Source: an uncultured Lachnospiraceae bacterium
GTDB lineage: Bacteria > Bacillota > Clostridia > Lachnospirales > Lachnospiraceae
Direction: 5' to 3'
NCBI GenBank assembly: GCA_910586605.1
Contig: CAJUJR010000031.1
Span: forward strand, 1-30,462
Length of the DNA stretch: 30,462 nt
This document shows, one piece after another, positions 7,159 through 15,035 of this stretch. The position numbers and the translations under genes are program-made. Below the pieces are notes generated by a model. The model saw nothing but the letters and a program-made list of their open reading frames with translations, was not told where the DNA came from and did not search any database. Position 1 is the first letter of the stretch. Each line of letters starts with the position of its first letter.

Positions 7159-7813
7159 TTTCAATAACCCCCTTTATTTTTCTGGCATTTTCAGCAATAT
7201 CCCCAGAAAAAACTGCTGTTCCGGCAACTATAATATCAACTCCCGCTGACACAATCGTATGCAAGTTTCCTTGATGGACTCCCCCATCAATTTCAATTTG
7301 ATAACCGCAGCCTTTATCCTCCCTCAATGCTGCCAGAGTTCTTACCTTTCCCAGTGTTTCCGGGATAAACTTCTGTCCGCCAAACCCTGGATGGACGCTC
7401 ATTACCAAAACAAGGTCTGCCAAATCAAGATATGGCAGAACTTTTTCAATAGACGTTTCAGGGTTCAAGGAAACCCCACATTTTATATTATGCTCCTTGA
7501 TCATTTTCAACGTCTCTGAGACTGTAACGCCTTTACAAGCCTCCACATGGACAGTCAGCAAATCCGCCCCTGCTTCCACAAATTCTTTTATATAGCGGCT
7601 TGGCTCCTGAACCATCAGATGTACATCAAAAAAAAGGCTGCTTTCCTTCCTGATAGATGTAATCAGCGGCATCCCAAACGAAATTGAAGGTACAAACACC
7701 CCATCCATAACATCAATATGCAGAAGTTTAATCTGATTCTGCTCTAACTGCTGTATCTGCTTCCCCAGGTGATTAAAATCTGCTGCTAAAATTGACGGTG
7801 CCAATTGACTCAT
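7148..7813 (-). CDS. rpe: Ribulose-phosphate 3-epimerase
   Basis: This 221-residue TIM-barrel enzyme interconverts ribulose 5-phosphate and xylulose 5-phosphate in the pentose phosphate pathway. The opening LAPSILAADF is diagnostic. Metal and catalytic residues are in LHIDVMDGVFVPSISFG, FDVHLMV, VMSVHPGFGGQKF and IEIDGGV. The length is normal. It lies 65 nt downstream of rsgA, as in the conserved prkC-rsgA-rpe-thiN order. The stop codon lies within the first codons of the PilZ gene, whose ribosome site is inside the rpe 3' end, so translation of the two is probably coupled. Confidence 0.96.
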   Translation of the reverse strand: MSQLAPSILAADFNHLGKQIQQLEQNQIKLLHIDVMDGVFVPSISFGMPLITSIRKESSLFFDVHLMVQEPSRYIKEFVEAGADLLTVHVEACKGVTVSETLKMIKEHNIKCGVSLNPETSIEKVLPYLDLADLVLVMSVHPGFGGQKFIPETLGKVRTLAALREDKGCGYQIEIDGGVHQGNLHTIVSAGVDIIVAGTAVFSGDIAENARKIKGVIENAS

Positions 7814-7878
7814 ATAATACCATACCTTTCCAAATCTGTGCTTATTAGAAACAAAACAAATTAATTATTAACCGTATC

Positions 7879-8757
7879 TTAATACTTTTTTCTTGAACTA
7901 ATTTCGTCAAAAAATTGTTTGTAATTTTCATAGCGTTTAATGGAAATCTCCTTTTCTTCCACTGCACGCTTGACCCCACAGCCCGGCTCACTGATATGGA
8001 CACAGCCCAAAAAACGGCACTTATCATAATACGGTAAAAACTCAGGATAATACTCCCGAAGCTCTTCCTTTTCTAAATCCGGAAGTACCAACGAAGTAAA
8101 ACCCGGAGTATCCATAACAAATGTATCCTGCCCTAGGCAAAAAAGTTCCGAATGCCTTGTTGTATGCCTTCCCCGTTTAATCTTTGCACTGATTTCCCCT
8201 GTTTCCATATTTGCTTCTGGAAACAGGGCATTCATAACGGAAGATTTCCCAACGCCAGAAGGTCCTGCAAACACACTAGTCTTGCCATCCAGGCATCCCC
8301 GCAAAGTTTCTAACCCATCACCTGTCACAGTGCTTGTCATACAAACCCTGCTGCCGCTCCTTTTATAATGGCCAGCCAAAGCCTCCAGTTCATCCTGCTT
8401 TTTATCATCTGTTTTATTAAAACAGATGACTGTCGGAATACCCTGCGTTTCCATCATCAGCCAGAAACGGTCCAGAAGGTTTAGGTTTGGCTTCGGGTAG
8501 GATGCAGCAAATATAACAACTGCCTGGTCTACATTTGCCACTGCCGGACGGATTAACTGATTCTTCCGTTTTAAAATCTCTACTATATTTCCCTGGAGCG
8601 TTTCTTGGTTTGTCAAATCCAAAAGCACATCATCCCCAATTAACGGCTTAATATTCTGGTTTCGGAATGCCCCTTTTGCCTTACATTCCACCAGCCCAGT
8701 ACCTGCCACATAGACATAATAAAATCCTGCAATCCCTCGAATAATTTTTCCCCTCAT
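7879..8757 (-). CDS. rsgA: Ribosome small subunit-dependent GTPase A
   Basis: At 292 residues this is RsgA (YloQ/CpgA), a late 30S-assembly GTPase. It has an N-terminal OB domain (1-65) and then a circularly permuted G domain in which the NKTD motif comes before GPSGVGKSS (Walker A) and DTPGF. The C-terminal zinc motif appears as CRFLGCVHISEPGC, with the Cys/His spacing of the family. The order G4-G1-G3 and the zinc finger make the call secure. It abuts prkC with no intervening base. In Bacillus CpgA is a PrkC substrate, so the neighbourhood is functionally sensible; phosphorylation here is inference. Confidence 0.96.
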   Translation of the reverse strand: MRGKIIRGIAGFYYVYVAGTGLVECKAKGAFRNQNIKPLIGDDVLLDLTNQETLQGNIVEILKRKNQLIRPAVANVDQAVVIFAASYPKPNLNLLDRFWLMMETQGIPTVICFNKTDDKKQDELEALAGHYKRSGSRVCMTSTVTGDGLETLRGCLDGKTSVFAGPSGVGKSSVMNALFPEANMETGEISAKIKRGRHTTRHSELFCLGQDTFVMDTPGFTSLVLPDLEKEELREYYPEFLPYYDKCRFLGCVHISEPGCGVKRAVEEKEISIKRYENYKQFFDEISSRKKY

Positions 8758-10851
8758 CTACTGCACCTTTTTAAACTCTACATTAAATGAAATCCCATCA
8801 AGAACCCTGTTGTCCTTGGAAATCGTGACCGTGCCATTGTTATCGCTCCAGCCCTCTATCGTAAAGCTTCTTGGAAAATCTTCATAACTTAAAGTTTCCC
8901 GATATACTGTACGGCTTTTCCCATCTTGCGACAATACAAGCTTAATTACAGCAGATTCCCCTTCATATTCAAACGGATTGGTATTAATTGTAACTGTTCC
9001 AGTATATCGTGCATTTTCTGGTTTTGGGGTAGGCTGCGGCGTAGGTTCCTGCTCTTGCGGGCGTGGTCCAAGGCTAATTGTATATTCAATGACCGTCCCC
9101 ACTTCTACTTTTGTCCCTGCTTTTACAGACTGCGCCATAACCCTGTCTTTTTTATACTTATCAGAATATGCATAAGATACGCTTTCTTCATTGCCCTGCA
9201 GGCCAACGTCTGACAGGCGTTCCAAAGCAATCTCCGCCGTCCTGCCAAGGATATTTGGCACGGTAACAAGCTTATTCTGCGGCCCATTGCTAATAACAAT
9301 ACGTACTGATGTTCCTTTTTTCACACTAGTGCCGACAACCGGGTCTGTGCCACATACTTTATCTTTCTCTACAGAGTCATTATATTCCCTTGAAGTGCCA
9401 GCCACAGTAAGCCCCAGCCTCTCAAGTTCTGATTTTGCTTCATCAGCAGAATAATTTACCAGGGATGGAATAACCACATCACTTTTCCTAATACTATAAT
9501 AAATCGTAACATAACTGTTTTCATCCACCTGTTCCCCGGCTTCTGGATCCTGCTGGATTACCATATTGGCCTCTTCATCAGATTCCACGTCCTCCAAGCG
9601 GTATTTTAAGCCGTTGTCTGTCAAAAGCTTTTCTGCTTCCTCAAGAGTATGCCCAACCACTTCAGGAACTTGTATTTTATCTGGAAGGGCAGATTCTGAC
9701 GGTACTGCCGAGGGATTTACCTGCGATGACACAACACTTTTATCATCATCCTTAGAACTGCCGCCCCACCAACCGGCAACCTTCCCAACAAGCAGTATAA
9801 TGACAACTACAATAATAACTGCCACAACGCCACTGCAGATTTTTAAAATACGCTCAAGTTTTGGATCCAGGGCATCTTCGTTTAGCATCTGCTCTTCTTC
9901 CGGAAGCAGTTCTTCTTCTCTTTTTGGCGGCACAGGGCGCGGTGTTTCTTTTACAGCACGCACTACGTCGTCCGTTATCATAATAGTCGGTGAATCATTT
10001 ACTGTTTCGTTCATTTCCACATAATCGCCATCTGGGTCTGAAACAGCCCTGCGCAAATCCATAATAAGCGCGCCTGCGCTTTCATACCGCATATCGGGCT
10101 TTTTCTGCATACACTTCTGGACAATCCTTGACAGGCTCCTAGGAATAGAAGGATCCATTTCCTCTAATGGCACTGCTTCCTCATGTACATGGGCAAATGC
10201 TACGGTAACCGTGCTATCCCCCTCAAAAGGCACTTTCCCAAGAAGCATTTCATATAAGGTAACGCCAAGCGAATAGATATCGCTTTTCTCATCACTATAA
10301 CCGCCCCTTGCCTGCTCAGGGCTAATATAATGCACCGACCCCATCGCATTGGAAGTGATTGTATTTGACGTTGCCGCCTTTGCAATCCCAAAATCTGTTA
10401 CTTTTACCTTCCCTTCTTTTGAAATAATAATATTCTGTGGTTTAATGTCCCGGTGGATAATATTATTTTTATGTGCTTCTTCAATCCCCTGCGCAATCTG
10501 GATTCCAATCCCAATTGCTTCATTTATTTCAAGCCTGCCTTTCTTCTCAATAAACCTCTTTAAAGTAATTCCCTCAACAAGCTCCATTACAATATAATAT
10601 AATGTATCATCTTCCCCAACGTCATAAACATTTACAATATTGGGATGGGACAGCCCGGCAACAGATTGGGCTTCCACCCGGAATTTTGATACAAACTTTG
10701 CATCATTGCTGTATTCCTGCTTTAAAACTTTAATCGCCACATTCCGGTTTAAACGCGTATCTTTTGCATTGTATACATCTGCCATGCCGCCGGAGCCAAC
10801 TTTATCAATAATCTCATATCTCTCACTTAATAACATCCCTGGACTAATCAT
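8758..10851 (-). CDS. prkC: PASTA-domain Ser/Thr protein kinase (Stk1/PrkC type)
   Basis: This membrane receptor kinase is 697 residues long from ATG 10851. The cytoplasmic kinase domain (10-270) has the glycine loop GSGGMADVY, Lys41 in VAIK, catalytic Asp135 in HRDIKPQN, and DFG at 153-155. An acidic juxtamembrane segment leads to one membrane helix (about 338-356). Three PASTA repeats follow outside the cell (about 391-454, 458-521, 527-594), which in the family sense peptidoglycan fragments. After a Pro/Gln-rich linker there is an extra 85-residue domain (613-697) that I do not recognise. ATG 10851 is preferred because GGAGG sits five bases upstream; ATG 10863 or GTG 10875 would add four or eight residues. 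It follows its phosphatase. Confidence 0.95.
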   Translation of the reverse strand: MISPGMLLSERYEIIDKVGSGGMADVYNAKDTRLNRNVAIKVLKQEYSNDAKFVSKFRVEAQSVAGLSHPNIVNVYDVGEDDTLYYIVMELVEGITLKRFIEKKGRLEINEAIGIGIQIAQGIEEAHKNNIIHRDIKPQNIIISKEGKVKVTDFGIAKAATSNTITSNAMGSVHYISPEQARGGYSDEKSDIYSLGVTLYEMLLGKVPFEGDSTVTVAFAHVHEEAVPLEEMDPSIPRSLSRIVQKCMQKKPDMRYESAGALIMDLRRAVSDPDGDYVEMNETVNDSPTIMITDDVVRAVKETPRPVPPKREEELLPEEEQMLNEDALDPKLERILKICSGVVAVIIVVVIILLVGKVAGWWGGSSKDDDKSVVSSQVNPSAVPSESALPDKIQVPEVVGHTLEEAEKLLTDNGLKYRLEDVESDEEANMVIQQDPEAGEQVDENSYVTIYYSIRKSDVVIPSLVNYSADEAKSELERLGLTVAGTSREYNDSVEKDKVCGTDPVVGTSVKKGTSVRIVISNGPQNKLVTVPNILGRTAEIALERLSDVGLQGNEESVSYAYSDKYKKDRVMAQSVKAGTKVEVGTVIEYTISLGPRPQEQEPTPQPTPKPENARYTGTVTINTNPFEYEGESAVIKLVLSQDGKSRTVYRETLSYEDFPRSFTIEGWSDNNGTVTISKDNRVLDGISFNVEFKKVQ

Positions 10852-10904
10852 TCTCTCCTCCATTCTCTCTTCCACAGCCCGCCAGATTGACGCGGTTCAA
10901 ACTA

Positions 10905-11627
10905 CTATTCTGCCTGCGCAAGCACAACGGTAATATTATCGTCACCGCCATGCAGGTTTGCCTGTACTACTAACTGTGTACCTGCCTCTTCTAATGTATC
11001 ACAACGCTTTATAATATATTCTATATCCTCATCATCTAACATATTAGATAACCCATCGCTGCATAAAAGAACAATATCTCCCTTTTTCACTGATATTTCA
11101 AAATAATCCGCATGTACATGCTGACCTGTTCCCAATGCACGGGTAATGATATTTTTCTGTGGATGGATTCTTGCCTCACTTTCCGTAAGGTTTCCTTTCT
11201 TTACCAGTTCCCCTACCAAAGAGTGGTCATCTGTAATCTGTAAGATTGATTCCCGCAGCAAATATAAACGGGAATCCCCAATATTGGCAACATACATGGT
11301 ATCATCCTCTACTGTGCATGCTACCATTGTAGTTCCCATTCCTTCAAACTCTGTATGTTCTTGTGCAGCCTGATAAACCTTCTGGTTTGCCGCATTTACT
11401 GCCTCTTCAAATATTGTCACAGGCGTTTTGTGCCCTGATTTTCCGATAGATTCCACCATGCTTGATACACACAGTTTGGAAGCATGGTCTCCTGCTTTAT
11501 GGCCTCCCATACCATCTGCAACAATAAACAGGTTCCGGAAACTACCTACTACATCTTCACTGCAATAAAAGAAATCCTGATTCATGCTCCGTTTTTTACC
11601 AACATCTGTTTTTGCATAGGCTTTCAT
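10905..11627 (-). CDS. prpC: PP2C-type Ser/Thr protein phosphatase (Stp1/PrpC)
   Basis: At 240 residues this is the metal-dependent phosphatase that reverses PrkC phosphorylation. PP2C motifs are in order: KKRSMNQDF near the N-terminus, FIVADGMGGHKAGDHAS with the metal Asp, GTTMVACTV, VANIGDSRLYLL, ITDDHSLV, LLCSDGLSNMLDDE and GGDDNITVVLA. ATG 11627 is chosen because GGAGG precedes it by seven bases; an upstream ATG adds 12 residues without such a site. It is the first gene of the minus-strand operon, driven by a promoter at 11706-11734. The usual upstream neighbour rlmN is not present in this window. Confidence 0.95.
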   Translation of the reverse strand: MKAYAKTDVGKKRSMNQDFFYCSEDVVGSFRNLFIVADGMGGHKAGDHASKLCVSSMVESIGKSGHKTPVTIFEEAVNAANQKVYQAAQEHTEFEGMGTTMVACTVEDDTMYVANIGDSRLYLLRESILQITDDHSLVGELVKKGNLTESEARIHPQKNIITRALGTGQHVHADYFEISVKKGDIVLLCSDGLSNMLDDEDIEYIIKRCDTLEEAGTQLVVQANLHGGDDNITVVLAQAE

Positions 11628-11705
11628 GTAGTTTCCCTCCTTTGTGCTTATTTCATAAATCAAATATTACTGCAAATAATCCTACTACTCCCAGTAACAT
11701 GGATT

Positions 11706-11734
11706 ATTCTATCACATCACAAAAAAAAGAACAA
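11706..11734 (-). promoter_or_regulatory. Promoter of the prpC-prkC operon
   Basis: On the minus strand TTGTTC (11729-11734) and TAGAAT (11706-11711) are 17 nt apart. The distance to the prpC start is about 80 nt. It diverges from the rpmF promoter; the two -35 boxes are about 33 nt apart. Confidence 0.6.
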
Positions 11735-11767
11735 GATAATTATTCGATTCCACCAGGCAAAAAAAGA

Positions 11768-11796
11768 TTGACAAGCAAGAAGAAAATTGCTATACT
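11768..11796 (+). promoter_or_regulatory. Strong promoter of rpmF
   Basis: A perfect TTGACA (11768-11773) and TATACT (11791-11796) with a 17-nt spacer lie about 48 nt before the L32 start. This is the closest match to the housekeeping sigma consensus in the window and fits a highly expressed ribosomal protein gene. Confidence 0.85.
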
Positions 11797-11843
11797 TGAA
11801 AAAGTGCTGTTAACTGAAGTATGAAACCAGGAGGTGGAATAGA

Positions 11844-12026
11844 ATGTCTATTTGTCCAAAAAATAAATCTTCAAAATCAAGAAGAGATAAAAGAAGAGCA
11901 AATTGGAAAATGTCTGCACCAAATTTAGTAAAATGCAGCAAATGCGGTGCGTTAATGATGTCTCACAGAGTATGTAAATCCTGTGGCTCATATAACAAGA
12001 AAGAAATTCTTGCCAATGCTGAATAA
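11844..12026 (+). CDS. rpmF: 50S ribosomal protein L32
   Basis: This 60-residue basic protein starts MSICPKNKSSKSRRDKRRAN and ends with a zinc ribbon, CSKCGALMMSHRVCKSCG, so it is the zinc-binding (C+) form of L32 from the large ribosomal subunit. A GGAGGTGG site precedes the ATG. It is framed by its own strong promoter and a 16-bp terminator, so it is a single-gene transcript; the common partners yceD (upstream) and plsX or acpP (downstream) are absent. Confidence 0.97.
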   Translation: MSICPKNKSSKSRRDKRRANWKMSAPNLVKCSKCGALMMSHRVCKSCGSYNKKEILANAE

Positions 12027-12071
12027 TCATCACTCTATAGTATTGAAACAAAAGAATACGTTGAAATTATG

Positions 12072-12107
12072 AAAAGCCAATATATTTGCAGAAATATATT
12101 GGCTTTT
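12072..12107 (+). terminator. Rho-independent terminator of rpmF
   Basis: A perfect 16-bp stem, AAAAGCCAATATATTT (12072-12087) with its complement at 12092-12107, encloses a GCAG loop and ends in a T run. It lies 46 nt after the L32 stop. The A run on the other side means it may work in both directions. Confidence 0.92.
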
Positions 12108-12225
12108 TATCATGAAGGAATGGCTTCCTAAATCTTTATATTGTAAATTTCAGAAACTCTCATTTTCACAATAAAAACATGTGCATTTTATCAAACATCG
12201 CATTTCTATAATCTAATATATTATA

Positions 12226-12735
12226 CTACTCACAATACCCATACAGTTCTTTTTCAATAATATCACATGCCATCTGAATCAGCTTAATGCAGGGACGCTT
12301 TTTGTAATATTCTTCTGTACGCACCTCTGGCTGTGTATCATGGAATGTAACCGTGCCGCCTGCTTCTGCAGCCTGCAAAGGCTTATTTCCCTGCTGAGGC
12401 GCCATTGGCACAAGCCCAAGGAGCTCTTTGCAGACAATGGAACCATTTGCCTCCCGGTATATCCCAGCCATTTTCTGAACCATATCGTAATTTGCTTTTT
12501 TCCCACTTACATCCTTCCCCTCGGTTGCCCCTGTCTCCAGCCCAGCTACCATAAGCATTCCTGACACTGCACCGCACACTTCCCGCATACGCCCCATGCC
12601 ACCCCCAAATGATGCAGACAGTTTAAGTGCCATCTCCTTATCAATTCCATATCTGTCTGCATAAGCTGCAAATACAGACTGTGAACAATTGTATCCTTCC
12701 TTAAACAAACTGACTGCTTTCTCTTTCCCTGTCAT
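12226..12735 (-). CDS. C_GCAxxG_C_C family redox-type protein
   Basis: This 169-residue protein has the name-giving pattern of its family: a Cys in EGYNCSQSV, then a CGAVSG motif after FGGGMGRMREV, followed by single Cys in SIVCKELLG and two more in RPCIKLIQMACDI. The spaced Cys residues suggest metal or disulfide redox chemistry, but no member's function is firmly established to my knowledge. ATG 12735 is chosen because AAGGGGA precedes it and the family begins near this point. The gene is monocistronic here. A minus-strand TGCTACAAT extended -10 around 12790 may be its promoter. Confidence 0.85.
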   Translation of the reverse strand: MTGKEKAVSLFKEGYNCSQSVFAAYADRYGIDKEMALKLSASFGGGMGRMREVCGAVSGMLMVAGLETGATEGKDVSGKKANYDMVQKMAGIYREANGSIVCKELLGLVPMAPQQGNKPLQAAEAGGTVTFHDTQPEVRTEEYYKKRPCIKLIQMACDIIEKELYGYCE

Positions 12736-12877
12736 TCCATATCCCCTTCCATTCTTTCTGTAGAATCCCCACTGCCCTCTACAAGCATTGTAGCACACCT
12801 AACCCACAAAATCTATCCGCATTAATTCATTTTAAGGCAAACAGTAATTTATCGTTACTATTAACCATTCTAAAACA

Positions 12878-12918
12878 TGTTTGAAAATTGCTTTATACAA
12901 GATGTGCCCCACACTTTG
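12878..12918 (+). repeat. 41-nt dispersed repeat, copy 2
   Basis: This copy reads TGTTTGAAAATTGCTTT, three variable bases, CAAGATGTGC, two variable bases and CACACTTTG. It matches the minus strand at 57-97 at about 37 of 41 positions. The AAGATGTG/CACACTT hairpin is kept while the loop differs, as expected for a structured element. It lies in the spacer between the divergent C_GCAxxG_C_C and ABC-F genes. The rest of the 12799-13070 spacer holds only the ABC-F promoter. Confidence 0.7.
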
Positions 12919-12955
12919 CACGAAATTTTAGGCTTGTAGACTGCACCTATCTGCC

Positions 12956-12984
12956 TTGCTGTTTTTATCCTTTCAGGGTATAAT
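12956..12984 (+). promoter_or_regulatory. Promoter of the YdiF-like ABC-F gene
   Basis: TTGCTG (12956-12961), a 17-nt spacer and a perfect TATAAT (12979-12984) precede an untranslated leader of about 80 nt. Some ABC-F genes use leader attenuation; I see no clear leader peptide or anti-terminator here. Confidence 0.7.
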
Positions 12985-13070
12985 ACCTTTTGACACCAGC
13001 ATTAGAGTTTATTAAAGATACTGATACTATTCACAGCCATTCTTTTTTCAAAGATACAGGAGGAAAATCC

Positions 13071-14999
13071 ATGATTTTACAATGCAGCCACATTAACAAG
13101 GCTTTTATTACAGACGTCATCTTATCCGACGTTTCTTTCCATATAAACGAGCACGAAAAAGCAGCGATTGTAGGTGTAAACGGCTCTGGCAAATCCACAT
13201 TGCTAAAAATTATTGTAGGCCGGCAGGCAGCAGACAGCGGCGAAGTAATAATTGCGAAAGACACCAGCATCGGTTATCTGGCACAGAACCAGGAATATCA
13301 TTCAGACCATACAATTATGGAAGAAATGCAGAATGCCAAACCTGAAATCCTTCAACTAGAGAAGCAGATTGCAGAACTTTCCGCTAAAATGAATGAAGTT
13401 TCTGGCAATGAGCTGCAAGCCTGCATTAAACAGTTTGACAATGCGCAGCAACGTTTTGAACAATTAAACGGCTATGCCTACCAAAGTGAATTAACCGGCG
13501 TCTTAAAAGGGCTTGGTTTTGATACGGGAGATTTCGGGAAACCTGTTTCTTCCCTGTCTGGCGGAGAAAAAACAAGGGTGGCTTTGGCGAAAATGCTTTT
13601 AACCGCCCCTGACCTGATTATCCTTGATGAACCGACAAACCATTTGGATTTAAATGCAATCCACTGGCTGGAAGGCTACCTTGCACAGTACCGCAAAGCT
13701 GTCTTAATCGTAGCGCATGACCGTTATTTCCTTGACAAAATTGTTACAAAAGTAATCGAACTGCGCTGTACAAAAGCATCCGTCTATAGCGGAAATTATA
13801 CTGCCTATTCGCAGAAACGGCAGGCAATGATGGAAACTATGATGAAACAATACCTGAACCAGCAGGCAGAAATCAAGCATCAAGAAGAAGTTATTGCAAA
13901 ACTGCGCCAGTTTAACCGAGAAAAGTCCATTAAACGTGCAGAAAGCCGTGAAAAGCAGTTAGATAAAATGGAACGCCTTGAAAAGCCAATGGAGGAGCAT
14001 ACCCAAATGCAGCTTCTTTTTACCCCACGGATGCAAAGCGGCAATGATGTCCTTACAGTGGAAGGCTTAAGCAAAAGTTTTGATAATGTCCCTCTTTTTG
14101 ACAATATCAACTTTACGCTGAAACGCGGGGAGCATGTTGCCATTATTGGCGACAACGGTACTGGGAAAACAACTCTTTTAAAAATATTAAATGAATTGAT
14201 TCCCGCAGACACAGGGACTTTTACACTGGGCACAAATGTCAGCATTGGCTATTATGACCAGGAACATCATGTCCTTCATATGGAAAAAACCGTTTTTGAA
14301 GAAATTCAGGATACATATCCCCATATGAACAATACCGAAATAAGGAACGTCCTGGCAGCATTCCTTTTTACGGGGGATGATGTTTTTAAACAAGTAAAAA
14401 GTTTAAGCGGCGGGGAACGCGGGCGTATTTCCCTGGCAAAGCTGATGTTATCTGACGCAAACTTTTTAATCCTGGATGAGCCTACAAACCACTTAGATAT
14501 TGATTCCAAAGCAATCCTGGAAAATGCAGTGAACCAATTTGAAGGGACGGTACTATATGTTTCACATGACCGCTATTTTATTAATACAACTGCCCACCGT
14601 ATCCTAGACTTAACCAAACAGTCCTTGTTAAACTATATTGGCAATTACGACTACTATCTGGAGAAAAAGGATGATGTTGAACAGGCGCATCAAAACCTGC
14701 CTAATACAGCTTCCGGTTCTAACACACCTGAAAATAGCCAGCAAACCGAAAACAAACTTTCCTGGCAGCAGCAAAAAGAAGAACAGGCACGCCTGCGGAA
14801 AATAGAGAATGAACTACGGAAAGTGGAAGAAGAAATTGAACAGCTTGAAGATGAAAACACAGAACTTGACACAGCACTTTGCGACCCTGCCAATGCGACA
14901 AACAGCGCCAAACTGCAGGAAATTGCAGAAAAAAAAGCCAAGAATGATTCCCGGCTTGAAGAACTAATGGAACGCTGGGAGGAACTATCCTCTGAATAG
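13071..14999 (+). CDS. ABC-F family ATPase, YdiF-like
   Basis: At 642 residues this soluble protein has two ABC ATPase domains and no membrane segments, the layout of ABC-F translation factors that act in the ribosomal E site. NBD1 has GVNGSGKST (K41), LSGGEKTRVALAKML and LIILDEPTNHLD; NBD2 has GDNGTGKTT, LSGGERGRISLAKLML, FLILDEPTNHLD and VSHDRYF. All catalytic residues are intact in both. Between them lies the charged P-site linker helix pair (about 245-300), and a C-terminal coiled coil (about 570-642) is rich in Glu and Lys. Length and C-terminal coiled coil resemble Bacillus YdiF. ATG 13071 follows AGGAGG. Antibiotic-resistance function is possible but not shown. Confidence 0.9.
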   Translation: MILQCSHINKAFITDVILSDVSFHINEHEKAAIVGVNGSGKSTLLKIIVGRQAADSGEVIIAKDTSIGYLAQNQEYHSDHTIMEEMQNAKPEILQLEKQIAELSAKMNEVSGNELQACIKQFDNAQQRFEQLNGYAYQSELTGVLKGLGFDTGDFGKPVSSLSGGEKTRVALAKMLLTAPDLIILDEPTNHLDLNAIHWLEGYLAQYRKAVLIVAHDRYFLDKIVTKVIELRCTKASVYSGNYTAYSQKRQAMMETMMKQYLNQQAEIKHQEEVIAKLRQFNREKSIKRAESREKQLDKMERLEKPMEEHTQMQLLFTPRMQSGNDVLTVEGLSKSFDNVPLFDNINFTLKRGEHVAIIGDNGTGKTTLLKILNELIPADTGTFTLGTNVSIGYYDQEHHVLHMEKTVFEEIQDTYPHMNNTEIRNVLAAFLFTGDDVFKQVKSLSGGERGRISLAKLMLSDANFLILDEPTNHLDIDSKAILENAVNQFEGTVLYVSHDRYFINTTAHRILDLTKQSLLNYIGNYDYYLEKKDDVEQAHQNLPNTASGSNTPENSQQTENKLSWQQQKEEQARLRKIENELRKVEEEIEQLEDENTELDTALCDPANATNSAKLQEIAEKKAKNDSRLEELMERWEELSSE

Positions 15000-15035
15000 C
15001 TCTTCCCAGACGTTATCATTTGTTACAATTCATGG

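Noticed and set aside
9566..10024. A 152-codon Ser-rich open frame antisense to prkC
   Set aside because: It lies wholly inside a secure kinase gene, has low-complexity Ser/Thr composition typical of reverse frames, and has no ribosome site.
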